From: a bacterium
Lineage (GTDB): Bacteria; Chloroflexota; Dormibacteria; UBA8260; Bog-877
Direction of reading: 5' to 3'
Length of the DNA: 10,850 nucleotides
Assembly: GCA_021791455.1 (NCBI GenBank)
Contig: JAJYWM010000114.1
Span: 1 to 10,850 of the forward strand
Both the position numbers and the translations under genes were made by a program. The notes beneath the pieces are model-generated. The model worked only from the letters and a program-made list of their open reading frames with translations, was not told the DNA's origin and did not search any database. Of the stretch, positions 7,123-10,850 are shown piece after piece (position 1 is the stretch's first letter; each line of letters starts with the position of its first letter).

Positions 7123-7130
7123 TAATAGCA
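7122..7130 (-). promoter_or_regulatory. Extended -10 promoter of dps
   Basis: On the minus strand TGC-TATTAT gives an extended -10 element (TG-N-TATTAT, five of six matches to TATAAT). No good -35 is seen 16-18 bases further upstream, which the TG extension can compensate for. Predicted transcription start is near 7115, giving a leader of about 25 bases with the Shine-Dalgarno sequence at 7095-7100. Confidence 0.55.
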
Positions 7131-7691
7131 CCAACCCACCCAGTGCTGGCCGACCCTATAGGATGAGCGCCTCTCCCCTGATAGCTGGGACTCACCGGAG
7201 ATCGGGCTGGAGCGCACCACAGCGAGCCAGGAGCTGTCGCCCGTCCACCGGAGCTAGCGGCTCTCAAGGGCTCGAGGGAGTGCCGAGTCTTCGGAGGGAC
7301 CGAGGCGCCAGCGCCCGAAGACGTAGTGCCAGCGACCTTCGCCCTCACGAGTCGGCCACTCCTCGCGACGCCAAACACCGCTCGCTCTAACCCGGGCCCC
7401 ATGTCCGCGGAACCGGTGGGTGCCGACCGGTGGTCTTGCCGCGCCCGCGACTGCTTCACGACCTAGGGCCCACGGCCGCCAGGGCGGATGCTCCCGCTCC
7501 TCCCCCATCCCACAGTTCCTGGCAGACGATGGCGACGAGCCCTGGGCAGTGGACGACCAAGTCGGGCAAGATCGCGTCCGTCAGCAACTGGCCCGGAGAT
7601 GTCTCATCGGAAGGCGGCGGTCATGGCCACGCAGGAGGCAGGCGTCGTGATGCGCAGAGGACGGTGTGTGCCTTCGGGGTCGGCGTTGTTC

Positions 7692-7706
7692 GCTGGTCAG
7701 ACCAGC
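7692..7706. promoter_or_regulatory. 7-1-7 palindrome resembling a GntR/FadR-type operator
   Basis: GCTGGTC-A-GACCAGC is a perfect 15-base inverted repeat. Its TGGTC-N-GACCA centre matches the pattern bound by FadR-like members of the GntR family in E. coli. No GntR gene and no fatty-acid gene is in the window, and the nearest downstream gene starts about 465 bases away. The palindrome itself is certain, the regulator match is by resemblance only. Confidence 0.35.
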
Positions 7707-7715
7707 CCACCGGTT

Positions 7716-7743
7716 GGTCCATTGACCTGATGGAGCGTCCATC
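7716..7743. repeat. Two further adjacent inverted repeats
   Basis: GGTC-CATT-GACC (7716-7727) and the perfect 6-3-6 repeat GATGGA-GCG-TCCATC (7729-7743) follow within 40 bases of the 7-1-7 palindrome. With it they make a series of three consecutive palindromes in 52 bp. In RNA they would be three small hairpins in a row; in DNA they could be repressor or recombinase sites. Confidence 0.4.
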
Positions 7744-7902
7744 GGCCAGGGGGCGTACGGCCCATTTGCGACGGGTGACTGGAGGAGGCGTCATGCTCTG
7801 CGGGGCGCCCGCCGCGGCTCCCGGCAGCCTCACGGCCAGCCCCAGCGCACTGGATGAGTGTTCTGGCGTTCGCGCCCATCCGCCCTATCGAGGACCTCAT
7901 GG

Positions 7903-7926
7903 CCGACCGCCATCTTGGCGGTTCGG
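7903..7926. repeat. Long hairpin with one bulge in the gene-poor stretch
   Basis: CCG-ACCGCC pairs with GGCGGT-T-CGG over nine base pairs with a single bulged T and the loop ATCTT. It is the most stable small hairpin I noticed in the window. Neither side carries a clear T-run, so terminator function is possible but not shown; a structured RNA or the end of a lost element are alternatives. Confidence 0.35.
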
Positions 7927-8170
7927 TTGAGGAATCCGAGTCTGGCGGGCGGACTCTCCTTCACTCCCCAGCCATCGCCGGTCAAAGCGGGTCTGATCCC
8001 TTCGTACCTGGTGCGTCGCGACCGCGCAGCGGCAGCCGGCGGGAAGGTTGGACCAGACCGGATCATTCGGCTAGGGCCGGTCATGGCCGCCACAACTCTT
8101 GGAGCGCGAGATCTCCGTTCAGGTGCCTCCCAGGTTGCGGTGGGAGTATACCCAGACCTTGACTTCGAGC

Positions 8171-9088
8171 ATGAACCCGGGCCCGATGTTCCTAGTGACC
8201 GCCCCCGCTATCACCTCGCCCAGTGAGGCGACGGGCTCCACTCCCAAGCGGCCCCACCGCCGCCATCCCCGGCCGCTTGCGCTCGTGCTCCCGGTGCTGC
8301 TGCTGGCCAGCGCCTGTGGAGCGCTGCCGGCGCGCCCAACCGCGGGGCGGGCGTCCGCGCCCTCGGCCTCGCCAAGTGGGATCGCCAAGCCACAAACCAA
8401 CGCAAGCTCCAACCCGACCCCCTCGCCAGCGTCCAGGCCCACGGCCACCGCGACGGCACAGCCGAGCCCGGCGACAGCCGAGAAGACGGCCAGGGTCGCG
8501 GTCTCCTTGCCCATACAGATCGAACTGGAGCCCAACGATTACCTGCACCGGAACTACTGCGTCGAGGGTGCGATCGCGGTTCTTCTGTCGACCTGGACAA
8601 GGTCGGTCCCATCCATTGATGCCATCGGCCAAACGGCCCATGTGGTCGAGTCCTACGGGACGACCGGAGCCAACGCCGTCGTGGCGATCAACTACTACCT
8701 GGAGCAGATAACCGGGTCAACGCGGTTCTCGTACTCGGGCGCTCACGTCACCAACCTGGCCGTCTTCGAGAGCGACCTGCAGACCGACCTTTCCGGGCTG
8801 GGGCGGCTCGCGGCCGCCGGTCACGGCAGCCCGGTGTTGGTCCACGTGATGACGGCCACCCTGCCGGGATGGGACGGGTACCAGGCCCAGCACATGGTTG
8901 CCGTATACGGCTACAACTTCACGGCCGGCAACCCGATGGGCGACACGGTCACCTACGCCGAGAGCGCCGGTTCGGTCGCGGGTTACAACGGGCGCCACGT
9001 CGAGACAATCTCCTTGCAGGCCCTGTGGACCGCGATGCAGAACTACAACCAGGACATCACGACGGATCCGGTCACCGTAATCTCCTGA
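8171..9088 (+). CDS. Predicted lipoprotein with C39-like cysteine peptidase domain
   Basis: This protein (305 residues from ATG 8171) has an Arg/His/Pro-rich basic segment, a hydrophobic core LALVLPVLLLASAC and a lipobox-like ASAC with Cys49. This suggests export and lipid anchoring outside the membrane. A Pro/Ser/Thr/Ala-rich low-complexity linker (about 50-106) tethers a C-terminal domain resembling C39-like (papain-fold) peptidases. Cys130 in NYCVEGA is the expected nucleophile and His241 in QAQHMVAVYGYN the expected histidine. In the VTYAESAG strand, where an Asp is usual, there is Glu264, so activity is uncertain. The start is unclear: ATG 8171, ATG 8186, GTG 8195 and TTG 8159 are in frame and none has a strong ribosome site. 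It is a single gene, convergent with the second permease, and its target is unknown. It could process an extracellular peptide or wall component, or be an inactive binding protein. Confidence 0.82.
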   Translation: MNPGPMFLVTAPAITSPSEATGSTPKRPHRRHPRPLALVLPVLLLASACGALPARPTAGRASAPSASPSGIAKPQTNASSNPTPSPASRPTATATAQPSPATAEKTARVAVSLPIQIELEPNDYLHRNYCVEGAIAVLLSTWTRSVPSIDAIGQTAHVVESYGTTGANAVVAINYYLEQITGSTRFSYSGAHVTNLAVFESDLQTDLSGLGRLAAAGHGSPVLVHVMTATLPGWDGYQAQHMVAVYGYNFTAGNPMGDTVTYAESAGSVAGYNGRHVETISLQALWTAMQNYNQDITTDPVTVIS

Positions 9089-9105
9089 TCCCCGCGTGAC
9101 CGCAA

Positions 9106-9120
9106 CCGGCAGCGCGCCGG
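9106..9120. terminator. Hairpin between the convergent lipoprotein and permease genes
   Basis: CCGGC-AGCGC-GCCGG is a perfect five-bp stem 17 bases after the lipoprotein stop codon. The 126-base convergent gap is where terminators for both genes must lie. No T-run follows on either strand, so this is a weak candidate. Confidence 0.3.
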
Positions 9121-9214
9121 GCACGGCCGGAATAGGGCTCTCTCAGTAGGACCCCTGACGCGTCCGACGTTGCGGCCCACAGCTGCCCGCTCGACTCGCG
9201 ACCGCCCCCTTCGC

Positions 9215-10702
9215 TCAGCCCTCCGAGACGGGCGACACCAACTCCTGATCCAGGTGCACCAGACCCACCTTGGTCACCCGCTCCGGGTCCTTCGAGTAGA
9301 GATAGGCCATGTAGATGATCCCGAGCAGGATCCAAACCCCCATCGCCGGGCCCATGTACGAATACGGAGGCGGCAAAGGAGAGATGAAGGAGAAGACCGG
9401 AATGCCGGCCGCGCTGAACCAGGCCGGAATGAATGCGATGATCCCCAATACCGGCACCACGACGTGGAGAAACCAATTGAGCGAGGTCCCTCTGGTCTTC
9501 ATGAAGTAGCCGATGCAGGCAGCATCGACCAGGATGTAGATGGCGGCCAGGATGATGACGATCCCGGTTCCGACCATGGAGAACGCGACGAACGGGTTGA
9601 AGTGCAGTCCCAGCCCCACCGCCACCCCAACGCTGACCAGGAAGGCCATGAGGATCCCGAACTGAGGCGAGCGGTGACGGGGATGGACGGAGGCGAAGAT
9701 GGCGGGAAACGCCCTCACCCGCCCCATGGCGTAGGCGGTGCGGCTGGAGACGGTCACCCCGGCGTTGGAGTTGGCGATCGTGGAGTTGATGATGGCCAGG
9801 AAGACGAAGAACCAGAAGACCCCATAGGAAGCCCTGGCTATCCCCTCCCACGAGGAGGGTCCCGCGGAGCTGAACGAGGCAAAGTGCACCGGCCCGAAGA
9901 CCACATCCGCAGCGTAGGTCGTGAACACGTAGATGATGCCTATCCCAAGGGTAGCCAGCAAGACCGCCCGCCTGATCGTCTTACGCGGATCCTTGGCCTC
10001 CTCGGCCAGTGGCGCCGCTCCCTCGAATCCCCCGAAGGCCAGCACGGTGTAGACCGACCCGGCGATGATCCCGCTGATGCCGCGGAAGTGCGCCGGGGTG
10101 AACTTGGTGGTGAACACCTCCAGGGTGTTGGCGTGGCCCGCCTTGACGATGAAGAACACGGCCAGGATCACGAACACCAGGATCTCGAACGCCCCCAGGA
10201 TGGTCCCGAACCGAGCGGACGTGCGAATGCCGTAGTATCCCGCCGCCAACACGATCAGGGCCCCGGCAATGGTGAACAGCCACCACAGGTTGGGCGAGAA
10301 GGAGTGGTCGTAGCTGTTGATGGTGGATGCCGTGGTGTAGCCCAGCTGGAGCAGAACCAGAGGCGGGATGAGGCCCGCGACCGCGACGTAACCCCAGTTG
10401 ACCAGAAATCCGACCGACGGGTGCAGGCCCCGGGCCGTGTAGGTTCCCATGGACCCGGCCGAGGGCAGTTCGCGCGCCAGCTCCCCTACACAGGACGCAC
10501 AGAGCAGGCAGGCCACCATGGCGACGATCACGGCCAGCGGCAGGGCGCCTCCGGCGAAGGCCACCCCGGCTGGAATGGAGGCGGCGATCGCGGCCCCAGG
10601 CGCCATGTCCGTGATGCTCTGGAAGAGCACCTCTCGAAGACCGATCGCCCCCCGGCGAAGGCCGGGAGCGTCAGCCGCAAGCTCCTCCGAGATAAGCGTC
10701 AT
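9215..10702 (-). CDS. APC superfamily amino acid permease (second copy)
   Basis: This 495-residue inner-membrane carrier has about 12 hydrophobic helices and is of the amino acid-polyamine-organocation superfamily. The N-terminal LREVLFQSITDMAPGAAI (23-40) and FGGFEGAAPLAEEAKDPRK (223-241) are diagnostic: helix 1 carries the unwound substrate-binding turn, and the GFE..AEE..P loop is conserved in this branch. Helix 3 onward and the C-terminal cytosolic tail (about 469-495) look complete. The ATG at 10702 is chosen because GGAGGGGG at 10706-10713 lies just upstream; the frame stays open beyond it but includes that site. It is only distantly similar to the operon permease at 2058-3509, so it is not a recent duplicate. 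It has its own candidate promoter and no partner gene in the window, so the substrate (an amino acid or amine) is unknown. Confidence 0.93.
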   Translation of the reverse strand: MTLISEELAADAPGLRRGAIGLREVLFQSITDMAPGAAIAASIPAGVAFAGGALPLAVIVAMVACLLCASCVGELARELPSAGSMGTYTARGLHPSVGFLVNWGYVAVAGLIPPLVLLQLGYTTASTINSYDHSFSPNLWWLFTIAGALIVLAAGYYGIRTSARFGTILGAFEILVFVILAVFFIVKAGHANTLEVFTTKFTPAHFRGISGIIAGSVYTVLAFGGFEGAAPLAEEAKDPRKTIRRAVLLATLGIGIIYVFTTYAADVVFGPVHFASFSSAGPSSWEGIARASYGVFWFFVFLAIINSTIANSNAGVTVSSRTAYAMGRVRAFPAIFASVHPRHRSPQFGILMAFLVSVGVAVGLGLHFNPFVAFSMVGTGIVIILAAIYILVDAACIGYFMKTRGTSLNWFLHVVVPVLGIIAFIPAWFSAAGIPVFSFISPLPPPYSYMGPAMGVWILLGIIYMAYLYSKDPERVTKVGLVHLDQELVSPVSEG

Positions 10703-10743
10703 CTTGCCCCCTCCGCCAATCGTGCCCCCAGAAGATTGCGGGC

Positions 10744-10773
10744 ATACTAAGTCCCAGAGCGCTCCCGGCACAA
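10744..10773 (-). promoter_or_regulatory. Candidate promoter of the second APC permease
   Basis: On the minus strand TTGTGC (10768-10773) and TAGTAT (10744-10749) are separated by 18 bases. The -10 fits both TANNNT and four of six positions of TATAAT; the -35 keeps only the TTG. Transcription would start near 10737, giving a leader of about 35 bases that ends in the strong ribosome site. Confidence 0.4.
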
Positions 10774-10850
10774 CCTCCACGCGCAGGGCCAGAGCGGTCC
10801 GACAATCCAGCGAGCCTGGCGTCGCGCTGCCGCAGCCGTCCTCGCTGCCG

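Larger units (their letters stand above)
7131..8170. other. Gene-poor stretch of about 1 kb with clustered inverted repeats
   Basis: No open frame here has a convincing start and a recognisable product. Translations on both strands are Arg/Pro/Gly/Ser-rich and lack domains. What the stretch holds is structure: inverted repeats at 7692-7706, 7716-7727 and 7729-7743, a longer hairpin at 7903-7926, and a spaced GACCGG/CCGGTC pair at 8056-8082. No tRNA, rRNA or insertion-sequence ends were recognised. It may be a regulatory or RNA-coding region, or the decayed remains of a gene or mobile element. Confidence 0.5.

Noticed and set aside
7430..7930. 166-codon plus-strand open frame in the gene-poor stretch
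   Set aside because: No ribosome site, no recognisable domain, and it runs through the cluster of inverted repeats; several competing frames are equally open.
8119..8535. Minus-strand frame opposite the lipoprotein N-terminus with an Ala/Val/Gly-rich translation
   Set aside because: It mirrors the Ala/Pro/Ser-rich linker on the other strand, and the plus-strand frame has a signal peptide, lipobox and conserved peptidase-like motifs.
9170..10750. 526-codon plus-strand open frame opposite the second permease
   Set aside because: Composition is Asp/Gly/Arg/His-rich, a typical reverse-complement shadow of a membrane protein gene.

Overview
The window is high-GC bacterial DNA. Strong GGAGGG-type ribosome binding sites and -10 boxes of the TANNNT type fit a soil actinobacterium or a relative in Chloroflexota/Dormibacterota. 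That placement is inferred from composition and protein style only; no marker gene is present. I recognise eight genes. No rRNA, tRNA, CRISPR array, transposase or phage gene was seen.

Layout. (1) 179-3509, minus strand: a tight three-gene operon read as APC-family permease, proline-iminopeptidase-type alpha/beta hydrolase, acetamidase/formamidase. It is driven by a good candidate promoter (TTGACA, 17 bp, TAGCCT) at 3587-3615. The natural reading is uptake of an amide, amino-acid amide or small peptide followed by two hydrolytic steps. (2) 4057-5169, plus strand: an ADP-ribosylglycohydrolase with its metal-binding motifs intact. (3) 5464-6096, minus strand: an Imm5-like putative immunity protein, convergent with the glycohydrolase. 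(4) 6621-7091, minus strand: a Dps-type ferritin-like protein with a full ferroxidase centre. Its extended -10 promoter overlaps a perfect 6-3-6 palindrome, a likely repressor operator. (5) 8171-9088, plus strand: a predicted lipoprotein with a Pro/Ser/Thr-rich tether and a C39-like cysteine peptidase domain. (6) 9215-10702, minus strand: a second APC permease, apparently monocistronic, with its own candidate promoter and almost the same ribosome-binding leader as the first permease.

Three stretches hold no convincing gene: 3510-4056, 6097-6620 and 7092-8170. The last is the most curious. It has a run of inverted repeats within 52 bp (7692-7743), one of which resembles a GntR/FadR operator, and a longer hairpin at 7903-7926, none attached to an identifiable gene.

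Two themes link the genes. Amide/amino-acid uptake and hydrolysis is represented by the operon and the second permease. Stress or conflict is represented by Dps, the glycohydrolase and the Imm5-like protein. A GGAC-TNT-GTCC palindrome occurs at the dps promoter and again upstream of the glycohydrolase, so these two may share a regulator. I saw no clear evidence of a complete new multi-gene system. The best candidates for follow-up are the dps operator, the palindrome cluster, the glycohydrolase/Imm5 pair and the amide operon.
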